A stretch of DNA of 32,631 nt from Carex sylvatica (Eukaryota; Streptophyta; Magnoliopsida; Poales; Cyperaceae): positions 5,001 through 37,631 of the forward strand of contig CAXKVR010000453.1 of assembly GCA_964058845.1 (NCBI GenBank). The letters are read 5' to 3'. The translations under genes and the position numbers were made by a program. Shown one piece after another: positions 17,908-29,844 of this stretch. How positions within the stretch are numbered: the first letter of the stretch is position 1; each line of letters begins with the position of its first letter. Below the pieces are notes generated by a model that was not told where the DNA came from, ran no database searches, and worked only from the letters and a program-made list of their open reading frames with translations.

Positions 17908-19440
17908 TGATATAATCCAGTTTAGACTTTAGGTGAAGAAAATGACAATGGCTTTGGGTCGTCCGTGAAATAAAGAAGTGAAAATAAGGAAAGAATAACA
18001 GTGTTATGGACCCATAACACTTGTCACTTGGACAATTAATCTAATTCAGATTGGACTACTTTTAGAATATTTATTTCTATGATTAACCTCTTATTTCTGT
18101 TCAAGAACAAATTAAAATTTACTTCGGTTATTTTAATCCAGTTATTATTCAGTTGATGAGTTTAATTCGGTCGGTTTGGTTTGATTTTTGAAAACCAAAT
18201 AGACTTTTAATTTGACTATTTTTATTTGGTTCTAACTGAACCAACTCGTTGAACACTCCTACTGCTTTATGTTAATTATTAATCTCAAATTTTCAATTTG
18301 GTTGTTGCTGTTGAGAGACTTGTATTTTTTTTTGTAGTTTGCTGTATATGAATATAAACTAGTACTAGCAAGTTTATTATCAATTTTTTTATTTTTTATT
18401 TTTGTTATTATTATATAAATTTAATGTTGTTATTCTTGTATATTTGTTGGTAATATCCAATAATTATTCATTCCGAATGTGCATCTGCATTGGTAAAGAT
18501 ATGATTTTGAATTTGACATCAATTTAATATCCGTAGCTATTCAAAATTCTGCATAAAAAAATCATAGTAATATTATGGGTGTTCATGAGGTTAGATGCAA
18601 TATCACAATAAGAACAGCGTATATTTATAAACTTTTTTATAATTTAATTGCTTTCAATTTTATAAAGAATTTCCAAAATGTATGTAGTTAGGTATCTTTC
18701 TACAGCTCTGTTTTTGACACAGACAAATCATCACCAGGACAACCAGACTGCAATTTTTTTTTTTTTTTTTTGTCAATTCCTTCAAGACTACCAAATTGAC
18801 GCTCAGTACAGCATTTTTTTTCTTTTCTTTTTCCATATATATCCCCGTTTTTGTAGCTTTTAGAAATAATATTATTAGTTTACAAGTTTAAAATTATTTG
18901 TCTATTTTTTGGATGCATTCGTCCAATAATTTTGATTGAACTCATGTGTTGAGATAATTGAAAAATACTAGAATTTTTCATTAAGAACATAATTAGACTA
19001 AACGAATTTATGGAGTTGAAAAAAAAAACAGCATTTTCCAATTATTTGAATGAATGAGTTTAATTAGTATGTCATATTATACATAGATACATTCAATTGT
19101 CATATTTGGTTTAAGGATGTGTGTGCTAATTATTTTTAAAAATAGTCAAAACTATTTCCTTATTACATATAGGTAGACGTCAAAACGGATAGCATACAGA
19201 TTGAATAATTATTATGTTTTATTTTTAATTTATAAATTACAGATATGAATACAAATCAGATATTAAATAAATACTAGTAAAAATATAAATATTTTTATAT
19301 GTTAAAACAAAAATTGTTCAATCTCATACGATGCATGAAACTTATTATGAATTTTGTTAGTACAAATATGTGTAAACGAATACAAATATTGCAAATGAAC
19401 TATATCATATATCCAATCATAACAGCAAACAACATTTTAT
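17908..19440. other. AT-rich stretch without genes
   Basis: No credible coding region. Includes a perfect 10-bp hairpin AGTGTTATGG/CCATAACACT (18000-18021, 2-base loop) and long T-runs at 18754-18772. Otherwise nothing recognised. Confidence 0.6.
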
Positions 19441-19450
19441 TTGTATTTTT

Positions 19451-19672
19451 TGTTGGATTTGGAGGCAGCGTAACGATGTTGTATTCAGAGATCAAAGGTT
19501 GAGCTGTGCTGAATTGGAAGAAAAGATCATTTCTGAGGGGTCTTTATGGTTAAAATACTGCTAACGGGCAAGCGGGTCCAAACAGGGTGTTTATGTAGTT
19601 TTTAGTGCTTATTTCTTCTTGTTACTGTAAACTTGACAGCCTCTACTGATTCTAAAAAAAAACATTTTTTTT
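19451..19672 (+). mobile_element. 5'-truncated LINE 3' end
   Basis: TGT 19451 to TAA 19562 reads CWIWRQRNDVVFRDQR and continues with LSCAELEEKIISEGSLW; this is the W-x-x-W-x-x-RN-x-x-VF signature near the C-terminus of plant L1-type ORF2. A short 3' UTR and an A-run (about 19653-19662) follow. Imperfect flanking AACATTTT-like words may be the TSD but are low complexity. Its 3' end lacks the ATCAATGAA box of the other tails, so it is probably another LINE family. Confidence 0.65.
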
Positions 19673-20750
19673 CTTTACAAGTTGTTAGTTAAAAAAGTGT
19701 TGCTAGTTTTGTGTCCACATTTAAAAAAATACAAAAAGGAATAATTATATGTATCCTATCGCTCAAATCAAATCCAAATCCTTATTCATATCCAAAATAT
19801 TTGAATGTAAGAAATATCAGCGCATATGAATTAAAACTTTAAATACGAATGGATTATATCCAATTCGCTTACACCATCAAAATAACACACCATGGAGAGA
19901 GGCAATTAAATGATCAATAGAGAGACAAGTATAGAGCGTGCTTAAATTCATAAGGATAGCCTTTGACAAAGAAGGATGAGTTCAAAAATCTGCTAAGTCT
20001 ATAGAATTATCTGGGGTAAGTGTTCGATGGATTGATTGATGAACATAATGAAAAATGGTTGAAAAGGTTGACAAAATGCAGAAAATAAATACTTGTTTGA
20101 ACAAAGAAAAATTTAAGGGACCAAAGTGAAATAATCCAAGAAGATCAGGACCAAAATCAAACTCTTCATCTAATAGGAACATAGAAAGTAAAGGGCAAAA
20201 AATGTTGATGAAATTAGAGGTGGCCAGCTGGTTAAGTGCCAAACTATTAATTCAGGTGGCACCACTCTATGTTACGTCAGAGGCCGGGGCCCATTTACTA
20301 GGCCCACAATTCCTTCGTATTGATCTAACATATTCAATTAATGCCCCGCACCACCCCAAAATAAAAAAGAAACTAACAATAATAATTTATATATAAATGA
20401 CATAAAAGAAGAAAGGAGACCGTTATTTTGGTGGCTCATCTATAAAATTAAATTAGAATACACTTAATCTTTCTAATTATGGTTTGATGGCTCTGTTTTA
20501 AAAAAAAAAAAAAAAAAATCAAATATTAGACCCTTAATGTCATGTCTATTTTGAATTGATCGTTGCCTCAATATATAAAGATTTGACATTTGCAAAACTG
20601 GTATAAAACTGAAACCTTCAAAACACTTGAATGTATAAAAAAATCCGATAGATCAAAGACGGATTATTCTACGCAAGGGCTAAGGAGCTTCCGGTAACAA
20701 TACAATTGATGAGTTGGGTTGCCAATGGATACGGTACGGACCGGGTGATA
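19673..20750. other. Stretch without recognised genes
   Basis: AT-rich, no coding signal. A weak tRNA-like A-box context (GTGGCCAGCTGGTTAAG, 20219) has no matching B box. An A-run lies at about 20499-20518. Confidence 0.55.
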
Positions 20751-20785
20751 ATAATAAACAAATAGCATATAGTAATAACTTTGAG

Positions 20786-20925
20786 AATTTGGTGAGTATC
20801 ACTTCAAAATTTTTCAGATGGCTTTAAACAACGAAATTAAATTGTTGAAATTAATCTACTTATGAATAGTACGTGTACATATAAAATTTTAAAAGTTTTG
20901 AATTAATTTAGTATAAAGTCAATCG
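20786..20925. mobile_element. Half copy of the foldback MITE
   Basis: Starts GAGAATTTGGTGAG and follows the left arm of the element at 20941-21330 (AAATTGTTGAAATTAATCTAC, then TATAAAGTCAATCG) but has no right arm. It directly abuts the full copy. Confidence 0.7.
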
Positions 20926-20940
20926 AGAAAAAAAAAGTGA

Positions 20941-21330
20941 GAGCAAAACTAACGTGTGTTGTGCTAACCACGAGAGTTTGGTGAGCACAATTCTAAAAAT
21001 CTACCAGATAGTTTTAAATGACGAATTTAAATTGTTGAAACTAATCTACATATGGGTGATATGTGTAATACAAAATTTTAAAAGTTTCGAATTTTTTTAG
21101 TACAAAGTCAAGTGCAAAAAAATGAATCTTTATTATTTTTTTATCGCTTGACTTTGTACTAAATAAATTCGAAACTTTCAAAATTTTGCATGCACATGCA
21201 CCACTCTTGAAGTTGATCAGTTTCAAGTTTCAATAGTTTGAATTCATCATATGAAGTCAATCTAATATATTTTTGGAGTTGTATTCACCAAACCCTCTTG
21301 ATAAGTACAAATCACACACTAACTTTACTC
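20941..21330. mobile_element. Foldback MITE, second copy
   Basis: Ends GAGCAAAACTAAC and GTTAG...TTTACTC (21330) as in the 4565-4978 copy. Inner arms GTTTGGTGAGCACAATTC / inverse at 21293-21276, and AGTACAAAGTCAAG / CTTGACTTTGTACT around the centre. Arms are more diverged than in copy 1 and no TSD is visible (AAAAAGTGA left, ATATATTAA right). Confidence 0.75.
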
Positions 21331-21556
21331 ATATATTAAATACATCATGTACCTAATATAACAAAAATAAAAGATATATAATTATTATCCTATTTATAAT
21401 TTTGCTTCTCATTATTTTTAAAATATAAGTTATTAATTAAATGAAATAATATAATATTATATAAATTAAATTTGTCACAAATAACTAATTACAAAACTAT
21501 ATAAAATATCGAATAAATTAAGTCTATCATAGATCATTAAATAAACAAATTATACG

Positions 21557-21598
<42 letters not shown>

Positions 21599-23150
21599 TA
21601 TATGTATCAATATAATATAATTATTATATAAATATTATATTTATTAATTACTCTATAAAGTAGGTACAAATAGCTCTAACCCATACTCTTATTCAATAAA
21701 TAATCACGGTCAAACGTATCACAAATTACATAGGCTTTTGGCTTACGTTTTGACTTAGATTTTTACTTGAAAATCTCACTTTTATGTTTAATTATCATAA
21801 GAAATTGTCCAATGTTGCGTTCTTTATGTTTTATTGCAAAAAACATGATTTGGGATTATTTTACATTAATTGGAGCTAGCAAGGATCAAACCAATTCTTA
21901 GGAATTGGCAGTAAACCTTGTTACTCATGATGTTTTAATATAATTTTATTTGATATTTGTTGTATCTTTTGTTTGTTCGATTGATTTTGCCCTTTATGTT
22001 CATTTTTACTTAATTTCATCTAGTCTGCTATGGTGATGACCACACCTGAAAGTTAGGCACAATTGGACTAACTAATTTATGATAAGGAGAACAAAAATAC
22101 TAGATTAATGGTGGATACCTTAGCCAAAGGTGCCATTAGTTGGACCAACAAAAGTATATACGGGAGTCTTGACATTCACAGACGAATGTCGCATTGTCGT
22201 GTCTCACCATGAGGAGACCCAATAAAATTACCAAAGTATGGCGAAAAACCTAGTTAAGTGAAGTCTGAAATCTTTGAACTAATCACACAACTCATTGCAT
22301 CAATTAAGATTAGGTTTAGCCGGATCTATTGATAAATAGGGTGACTATGTCAATGTGAGAGCAAGAGTTACTAAATTGGATTAGAAACCTTCAAACAACA
22401 TCTGAAAACCAAATATCAAATGAGGCCTTATTAGAATAGATTGAGTAGAAACCAAAACTCTAGAAACTCACATCACCATCTTATTTATTTTAATTTTAAT
22501 TTTTGCCAAATCCAAAGATGAAACCATAAATTTCCAGATTTTGTTTTTGAAAGATTGAGATCTGACCGCTCAAGGCTTTAAAACTTAATTTGCTGCGAAT
22601 CGACACTCAATTGTACTTTTTGATAGAATTATACACTTGTAATCTTACTCGTATAGAAAACTAGATTATAAATTTTATTAGTTATTAGATTTTTTTCTCA
22701 TTAATAAACTTAGGAAAAAACTTTCTTACCCAGTCATATCTAATAAGCAAACCAAAATAAAAAAAATCTTACCTTTACACGTCATATCGAATACGGTATC
22801 AAATTAGATAAACAGTTAAGAGTGTCATTGTGCATTGACAGTTTGACACCCCTACATTTGAAGTGTGGCTGCTTGCGTCATTTATTGAAAGGAAAAAGGC
22901 CAAAATGAATGTTCTGATACATCGATTGAAACTCTTGGTTTACCATTAATTGATTGTTGCTAAGTATACGTGCAGATGTAAATAAGCCAATTTCCAGGAA
23001 GCCAGCAAATCAAATCTCATGCAATATTTATGAAACAACATCTAATTAATTATTGTCTCAAATAATTAATTTACTATACATTCATTACTATTTTTGAATT
23101 TCTTTTACTTTTGGAATGTGTGCTAATTAAAATTTCTGAGGAAAGCAACT
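21331..23150. other. Stretch without recognised genes
   Basis: AT-rich. Contains an (AT)18 microsatellite at 21561-21596. I see no coding region, RNA gene or clear transposon end. Confidence 0.6.
21561..21596. repeat. (TA)18 microsatellite
   Basis: Uninterrupted TA dinucleotides. Confidence 0.95.
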
Positions 23151-23196
23151 TACTGAAAATGGAGAATTTAGGAAAAGGAAGTGTTCAATGTGGTAA

Positions 23197-23767
23197 ATGG
23201 AGGTGTATGTGGGGGATGGAGGTGTAGAAACTTTTAAAATAAAGAAGGCTCAATGCTCTGTCATAATTGAAGAAATAGAAGAAGAGGTATATGAAGAAAG
23301 GAACACAGTGCATGAAGAAATTGACAATGGTAAGGAGAAGGAACAAGTGATGCAGATGGCACCCGATATAGAAGGGGATCAATTTGAAGATGTGCAATTT
23401 GAGATGTATTCAGCAGATGGGCTGTCACAGGACTTACCAAAAATGCCACCAGAGAAGATCATCTGATAGAGACAGCACTTGGACTGAAGGATTTGCCAAA
23501 TGGGTTGGGGTTGCTGATTGAAGGAGAAAGGCAGATCAAGAGAAGTGCAAGGATCAAGGCACAAAAAAAGAAGATCAATTATCTGGTTTTTGCTGGGAAA
23601 AGGTCTTACAAGAAAAAAAATGTAACAAGCCCAAAAATGCATCGATAGAATATCTTAAGTCTCTTAATCTGTTAGAAATAGAGCAAGCAAAGTTGGTGAT
23701 ACAGATGGCAAGGGTAGAGTTACAGGCTGGCATGGAGGAAGAGATGGCCAATATAGTCATGACCTAG
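23197..23767 (+). pseudogene. LINE ORF1 remnant
   Basis: Three overlapping frame segments: an acidic segment from ATG 23197 (MEVYVGDGGV) to TGA 23464, a basic segment near 23500-23645 (RSARIKAQKKK, KRSYKKKN), and a helical segment ending MANIVMT at TAG 23765. At least two frameshifts. It precedes ORF2 by about 320 bp. I cannot see the RRM-like/DUF4283 or CCHC knuckle expected in complete plant L1 ORF1, so the call rests mainly on position. Confidence 0.45.
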
Positions 23768-24085
23768 TTATGCAGCAAGGACAAGAGAAGATCTGAGAAG
23801 GAAGGCTTTTTATTGAAGAAGTTATTTAGTTTTTTATGTTAAGTTTAAATTCAAGTTTTTGTTGTTTTGGTGCGGTGGTTATCTAAGTTGGCAATATAGA
23901 TGTAAGGGTAAGGTAGGGTTATGCTATAGTAAGAAGGTGGAGTTTTATAATTTTTCTAAGTTAAAGATAGTGGTGTACCAGTGGTGGAAATATTTTGTTG
24001 AGGAAAGGTGGGTACTGGTACGATGGCATTGGAAGATCAAGGAAGTTGGAATTGTAAGATCTTTCAATAGTAATATTAAGTTATT

Positions 24086-27000
24086 ATGGACTTTATCTCC
24101 AAAATTAAGATAATTACATGGAATGTGAGAGGGTTGAATGTAAAAGAAAAGAGAAGAGAATGGCAGTTAGGCAAACCATGTTAATGGAAAAGCCTGATTT
24201 GATTTGCTTGCAAGAAATCAAATTGGCAGATGTGAACAATACTTTAGTGATACAGACGTGTGGAAGGAAATTAAAGCAATTTGAGTATTTAGAAGCTGAG
24301 GGAACAAAATGAGGCATTTTGATAGCATGGAGTGAGAAGAAATTCAAATTGTTAAACTCTATAAAGGGATCTTATAGTTTAACTTTAGTTCTTGAATATG
24401 GAGGTGAAAAGATCCAAGTGACATCTATGTATGGACCAATAGTGGCAGCTTGGAGAAGGGACTTTTTTCAGGAAATTTAAAACAGTGTGCCAGTATGTAA
24501 TATGCAATGGTTGTTGTGTGGGGATTTTAATGTGACTTAGTAAAAATAGGATAGGAATAATGTGAATAATTGCAATTGGAGGGAGATTGTCAAATTTGCT
24601 GATTTAGTAATGGAGTTGGAGCTTATAGACATACCTTTAACAGGAAAGCATTTCACATGGTCAAATTCAAGAGTCATGGCAAGATTAGACAGGTTTTTGA
24701 TATCATCAGAATGGTCTGCAACATTTCCTAATTCCAAAAACAGAAGCTTTGGCTAATACTTCTTCAGATCATAATTCCATTATTTTTAAGGCAAACATAG
24801 GCTTTAAGAAGACACTTTTCTTCAGTTTTGAGAATAGTTGGTTGCAGTCAGAGCAATTTAGAATTTTTGTCAGACATTCATGGCAAGATATGGGACCTGC
24901 TCTCACAGAAGATGATCTTCATCAGAAAATTTGTAGATTACAAGTTGCAATAAAATAATGGACAAATGAGAAAATTGGCAATATTAAAGCTCAACTGATA
25001 ATTTGTAGAGATTATCTTGACTGGATTGGCAAAGTAGAAGAGTCTAGAGATATCACACAATTGGAAAAATAGTTGAAAGCTGTAATTAAAAAAAAATCAC
25101 CAAACTCTCTATGTTTGAAGAAGATATATGGAGACAAAGGGCCAAGATTCGGTGGGAGCTTAAAGGAGATAGGAACACAAGATACTTTTATTCTTTAGCT
25201 ACTGCATCAAAGAGAACAAATACAATCAACACTGTTGAATATGAGGGTCAAGAACACAAAACTCAAGCGGCAAAAGCACATGCTTTCTGGAATTTATATG
25301 TAAAACTCATGGGTACAAATTCTGAAGGAATGCAAAGCATAAACTGGACAAATTTGTATGAAGCATGACATGATCTACAGGAACTTGCAAATGAAGTGAC
25401 AACACATGAAATTTTGGAGGTATTGAAAGAAATGCCTAATAACAAGAGTCCAGGACCTGATGGCCTACCAGGAGAATTTTACAAGGAATTTAAAGATATT
25501 ATTGTGCCTGATTTGGTTGTAGTGCTTAGTAATACTTTGGAAAGAGGCTTGGAATTGAAGGATCTTAATACTTCTTATATTGTGCTTATACCTAAGAAGG
25601 AAAATGCAAGAAGACCTTAAGACTATAGGCCAATCAGTCTATAGAAAATACTTTTCAAAATTCTAGCTAATAGACTGCAACCATGCATTCATACCTTGAT
25701 TAAAGAGAACCAGACATGATTCATAAAAGGACGACAAATCACAAAAGGATTCTTGTATGCTCAACAGATCATTCAAGTGACAAAGGATAAAAATATTCCA
25801 ATGAGCATGTTTAAAGCAGATATCCATAAGGCTTTTGATACTATCAATTGAAATTTTTTAATCATGGTCATGAAGAGTATGGGTTTTCCTGAGAAATGGC
25901 TAACCTGTGTGACAATATGTGTTTTCGAAGGAAGCTCTCAGATAATCATAAATGGTTGTTTAAGTAAGAAATTAAACTCAAGAGGGGAGTGAGGCAAGGA
26001 GATCCCCTATCTCCACTTTTATTTATGTTGGCGATGGATTTTATACCAAGGTGGTTAGACAAATTGGTACAAAATGGTGCATGACAACTACCTTTTCCTG
26101 GGATGAAGCCTTGTCTGCTCTATACAGATGATTCATTATTCTTTCTAAAACCTGAGCTAAGGCAAGCACAAACACTGAAACTAATTTTCATACTATTTTA
26201 AAAAATATCGGGATTGACAATTAGCATGGAGAAATATGAATTACTAACTTCAGTGGAAAATCATCAATTAGTACAGCAGTTGGTGGATACTCTAGTTTGC
26301 AAAAAAAAGTCTTCCCTTTCACGTACCTAGGATTACCATTGTCAGATAAAAAGCTTCCAAAAACAACATATATCCCTGTGATTCAGAAGGTAAATAGCCA
26401 ACTACAAGGTTGGGCAGCAACACAATTATCAATTGTTGGTAGATTAGTATTGATCAATGCAGTATTATCATCAATTCCAACCTATTTCATGTCAGTCTTC
26501 AAGTTGCCGCAGTGGATAATTCAAGACATAGACAAAATAAGAAGAAATTTTTTTATGGAGAAAGGGGAATGGTTCTGACAGAGAAATACCACTGGAAAAT
26601 TGGGAAATGGTATGAAGACCAAAAGAAATGGGAGGTCTAGGCATCATTGATCTTGCAGATTTCAATGATGCCCTTTTAGCAAAATGATACTGGTTTTGGA
26701 ATAAATCAGAAAGGAAATGATGAAAATCACTGTTCATATCTGCGTATGAGTTAGACAGGCCAAGTTCCTTACTGAATTGCAATTTTTTCAACATAACCCT
26801 GAAAAGGGCATAAGCACTAAGTGATTGTTTCACAAGAAGAATTCTGGGAGATGGGACAACTATTCAATTCTGGAATCATAATTGCGGGAAAGGATTGTTA
26901 TATTCAACATTTAATGAGTTATACAAGATGGCTCTTGACCAAGACATTTCATATCAAGAGATGATCCAAACACAGAATATTTTTGAACTTTTTCAGAATG

Positions 27001-27614
27001 AGACATATGAGAAGTTTGACAGAGAGATTATACAATTTCAAGCTTTGTTAACAGAGCAACAAAATTTAAGTAACTCACAGGAAGATGATGCATGGTGGAA
27101 CTTGACTGTATCAGGTGCCTTCTCTGTCAAATTAGCATATAAGGCTTTCAAAAATACGCCAAGAGTGCTAACATCAGTGAACAAAATATGGAAACTAAAA
27201 GTATCTCCAAGAATGCAAATATTTAGATGGTTGGTCTATCACAGGAAGATACTAACAACAGAAAATTTGCAAAAAAAGGGTTGGAACATGCCTAGTATGT
27301 GCGTGCTATGTAGAGCTCAAAGTGAATCAATAATGCACTTATTCACAGAATGCAACTTCGTGCTACATACGTATCAGACAACTTTTACAAAATTTGGTCT
27401 TCGAAACAGAAACTGGAGGATAATTCTAGAGAATGAAGTGGCACATAGGTGGATCGTTAAAAAGAATGAAGATAGAAGGGGTCGAAAAATAATTCTTCTA
27501 ACAATGTTTATATGTTGGAGAGAAAAATGTTCTAGAATTTTCACAGATAAGAGCAAAAGAATGGAGAAATTGATTTTGAAAGTGCATGATCAATGGAGAT
27601 ACCTGCATGATTAG
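24086..27614 (+). pseudogene. LINE ORF2: endonuclease / reverse transcriptase
   Basis: Start chosen at ATG 24086 because KIKIITWNVRGLN follows, the usual beginning of L1 endonuclease. Endonuclease motifs: WNVRGLN, CLQEIKL (catalytic Glu), SMYGP, CGDFN, RLDRFLIS, SSDHN. Then the linker RQRAKIRWELKGDRNTRYFY; RT motifs PGPDGLPGEFY, DYRPISL, FKADIHKAFDT (motif A, 25810-25850), a broken RQGDPLSP block (25990), LLYTDDSLFF (motif C, about 26118-26147; YTDD instead of the usual YADD), FTYLGLPL and GRLVLINAVLSSIP. The C-terminal zinc knuckle C-x2-C-x8-H-x4-C is at about 27300-27353. It would nick target DNA and copy LINE RNA there. More than a dozen stops and frameshifts (e.g. TGA 24310, TAG TAA after GDFNVT). 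Not functional. Confidence 0.9.
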
Positions 27615-27734
27615 AAGAGTTTTATATTTTATCAATTTCTTTCAATTTTAGTTTATTTTAGTTTAAAAAAAAATTCAACAAGGTTGAATTAACTTTTTGT
27701 AAAATGTAATATGGGTTTCCTTTAGAAACCATTT

Positions 27735-27782
27735 ATCAATGAATCAAATAAGGACTTGATCCTTACTTTTTCTTTAAAAAAA
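27735..27782 (+). other. LINE 3' end: ATCAATGAAT box, hairpin, A-tail
   Basis: ATCAATGAAT (27735-27744), then TAAGGA/TCCTTA hairpin with a 5-base loop (27749-27765), then CTTTTTCTTT and A-run. Two more small hairpins lie upstream in the 3' UTR (AATTCAAC/GTTGAATT near 27672; GGTTTC/GAAACC near 27714). In plant L1 LINEs a 3' stem-loop is thought to be what the reverse transcriptase recognises. Confidence 0.65.
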
Positions 27783-28700
27783 TATTATTATATTGAGCAT
27801 CGAGGTGTTAATGAATATGGCTGATATAGATAAGACTTTTTTAACCGTTTATCCTTTTTAATCATTTAACCTATTTGTACCCTTTTTGATAAGATTGATA
27901 TAGGTATCTTTTTTTCCATTAGTTTATTGGATATGATTTGAGTAAGAATTTTTTTCGTTAGCTAACGGGTAAGGGTATAGATAAAAACTATTTTGTATCA
28001 ATTACCTATGTAATTATATAAAATAGAATTATATGATAATGTTTGAGTAATACTTAGTAATGGTGAAATTTATAATTTTATTTTATATAATTAGTAATGG
28101 TTAATAATTAGTGATGGTATAAAATTATTGCTCAAACATTATTATATAATTAACCTATAGTGTACTTTTGTTAATGTTTGAGTAACAATTATTGATGTAC
28201 TTTTGTTATTTAGCGTCTATTTTTTGCTGTAAGAAAAATGTTAAACATATTACTTTTATTTGCATCATGTCTTGTTAACTATTTAATTAAATAATTAAAT
28301 TTGTCTGAAGAGTTATTCGTATTTTTAAATTATCTTGCTTTATAAAAAAAATAATTTCGTTGGAATTGATATTTTTTTTATTTTTTTATTAGTAATGTGA
28401 TTGCATATGTATGAAATGAATGAGTTTTGATTTTTTATTTGTAAATAATAAAAAGATTAATTATTATATTAGTATTATTCATTATTCACCTGCTACCATT
28501 TCAGTATTCGATAGTTTTAATGGGTAAGGGTAGGGACGTAAGGTAATGTAGGGTAAAATCAATTCTTAATGGGTAAGAATAGGGCATGAGTAAGTTCAAT
28601 TCTTAGTAGGTCTCAATATGAAACTGCTTCCACTCTATTTGTATCGTACCATGCATTGACACTCCTAAATTTGAGCTTCTAAATATTTTAAATTTTAAGA
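27783..28700. other. AT-rich stretch, one small foldback
   Basis: No genes. A 16-bp inverted repeat (ATAATGTTTGAGTAAT 28036-28051 / ATTGCTCAAACATTAT 28127-28142, one mismatch) bounds a 107-bp foldback rich in TTAGTAATGG words. A third copy of AATGTTTGAGTAA lies near 28173. Possibly a small MITE. Confidence 0.5.
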
Positions 28701-28715
28701 AAAACTGTTATTGTC

Positions 28716-28927
28716 AGATATCCAACAAATTCTTGTATTAACAACCTACACATTGCCAACATTGCCTAGCGCAATTGGATAAAGGCATATGTCCTCTCAC
28801 GGGAGGACATGGATTCGAGTAGTGTGTGTGGTGTGAGTACCTAAGGGCTTTAATCAATAATAAAAAAAAAAACCCTACACATTGATATTGTGTTGCTGTA
28901 CGTGTTGCTTTCTTTTGTTGGATATCT
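28716..28927. repeat. 14-bp inverted repeat enclosing a SINE
   Basis: AGATATCCAACAAA (28716-28729) and TTTGTTGGATATCT (28914-28927) are perfect reverse complements. Without the SINE and one TSD copy the unit is about 83 bp. It may be a tiny MITE that received the SINE. Confidence 0.6.
28756..28873 (+). mobile_element. tRNA-derived SINE, 118 bp, 11-bp TSD
   Basis: Pol III promoter boxes: A box TAGCGCAATTGG (28767-28778) and B box GGATTCGAGT (28811-28820). The 3' end is TTTAATCAATAATAAAA with an A-run. Perfect TSD CCTACACATTG at 28745-28755 and 28874-28884. Short body and tRNA-like head are typical of plant SINEs; intact boxes and TSD suggest a fairly young insertion. Confidence 0.88.
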
Positions 28928-28929
28928 TT

Positions 28930-29662
28930 CAATGGTCAGGTTTGAAAGGAAGACAAATCACGTGCATCTACAATCAGCTTTTGCTTTCCTAAAATGGACG
29001 TTCGAGCTTCCTCTCGCATGAGCAATCACCTCAAAAGAAAAAACGCAGTATATATATATGTGTGTGTGTGTCAACAAATTATTGCCAGCATATTTGTTCA
29101 TTGACATTCATGGTCTGTTTAATATATCTTTACCACGAGAAAATCAAAATATCCACAAAAGCTTATAAATGAACGTACGGAGTTATGAAAAAACAAAACA
29201 CCAAAAGATTGTCTCAATTAAAATGATTGGTGCTCATCTGTAAGAGCTCCCCTGGTTGATATTCCACTGGTAATTATGCACGTAACTTAACTGGTCAATG
29301 ATCATTGTAAACCAAGGGAACCGTAACCAGGGGTTGTTGCTTATTTTACTTGCAACTAGCTAGGGAAACAACAAAATCTTCAATATATGATCAGCCATAT
29401 TTCAAATACCAAATCTAAAAACCAAATCCATTGCTTTTTATAGGATTTTATAGGCAACGAATAATAAGTTGGTTTATATAAAAAGACACGATATATTCGT
29501 AAGAAGCAGTGGCCAGTATAAAAATATAAATAGCCGTTAAAATTTAATTTTACGCAAAACACAAGAGTAAACAGATTTAATATATATCAAGTAGTTAATA
29601 TCCTTGATACAAAATTTTGAGTCGACACACCGAACTTGAAATTTCCTATATGTATAGGTGCT
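28930..29662. other. Stretch without recognised genes
   Basis: AT-rich, with a short (TA)(TG) microsatellite at 29049-29070. No coding or RNA signal seen. Confidence 0.6.
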
Positions 29663-29674
29663 AAACTTGAGTAA

Positions 29675-29832
29675 TTAGTTTAGTTTAGCTCCTAGAAAAT
29701 TTATTTGGGCTTTTTAGATAAGTTTTGGGCAATGAATAATTTGGTATAAACCTTGTAATTACAGTTTCAATATTTTCAATGAAAAGGGCATGTTAATTTA
29801 TGCCTTTTCTAAAAAAAAAAATCAATCAAAAA
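29675..29832 (+). mobile_element. 5'-truncated LINE 3' tail, 12-bp TSD
   Basis: TSD AAACTTGAGTAA at 29663-29674 and 29833-29844. The insert ends in CAATGAA (29777-29783), a hairpin AAAGGGCAT/ATGCCTTTT (about 29784-29808, one G-U pair), TCT, then an A-run with one interruption (ATCAATC). No coding sequence is left. Same 3' design as 27735-27782 and 7409-7476. Confidence 0.85.
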
Positions 29833-29844
29833 AAACTTGAGTAA

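Larger units (their letters stand above)
23197..27782 (+). mobile_element. Decayed L1-type LINE
   Basis: Contains an ORF1 remnant, an ORF2 with endonuclease, reverse transcriptase and zinc-knuckle parts, a 3' UTR and a short A-run (27775-27782). The 5' boundary is not defined: no flanking TSD matching TATTATTATATTGAGC was found upstream, so the left coordinate is only the first coding signal. Many stops and frameshifts make it an old, inactive copy. Confidence 0.85.

Noticed and set aside
17494..17910. Reading frames across the GGGTA region (Pro/Tyr/Val-rich)
   Set aside because: Composition is driven by GGGTAC/TACCC repeats; frames exist on both strands and match no known family. They are a by-product of the hAT-like subterminal repeats.
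20213..20300. tRNA-like sequence GTGGCCAGCTGGTTAAGTGCC
   Set aside because: Resembles an A box, but no B box (GGTTCGANNCC) or cloverleaf follows, and no TSD or tail was found.
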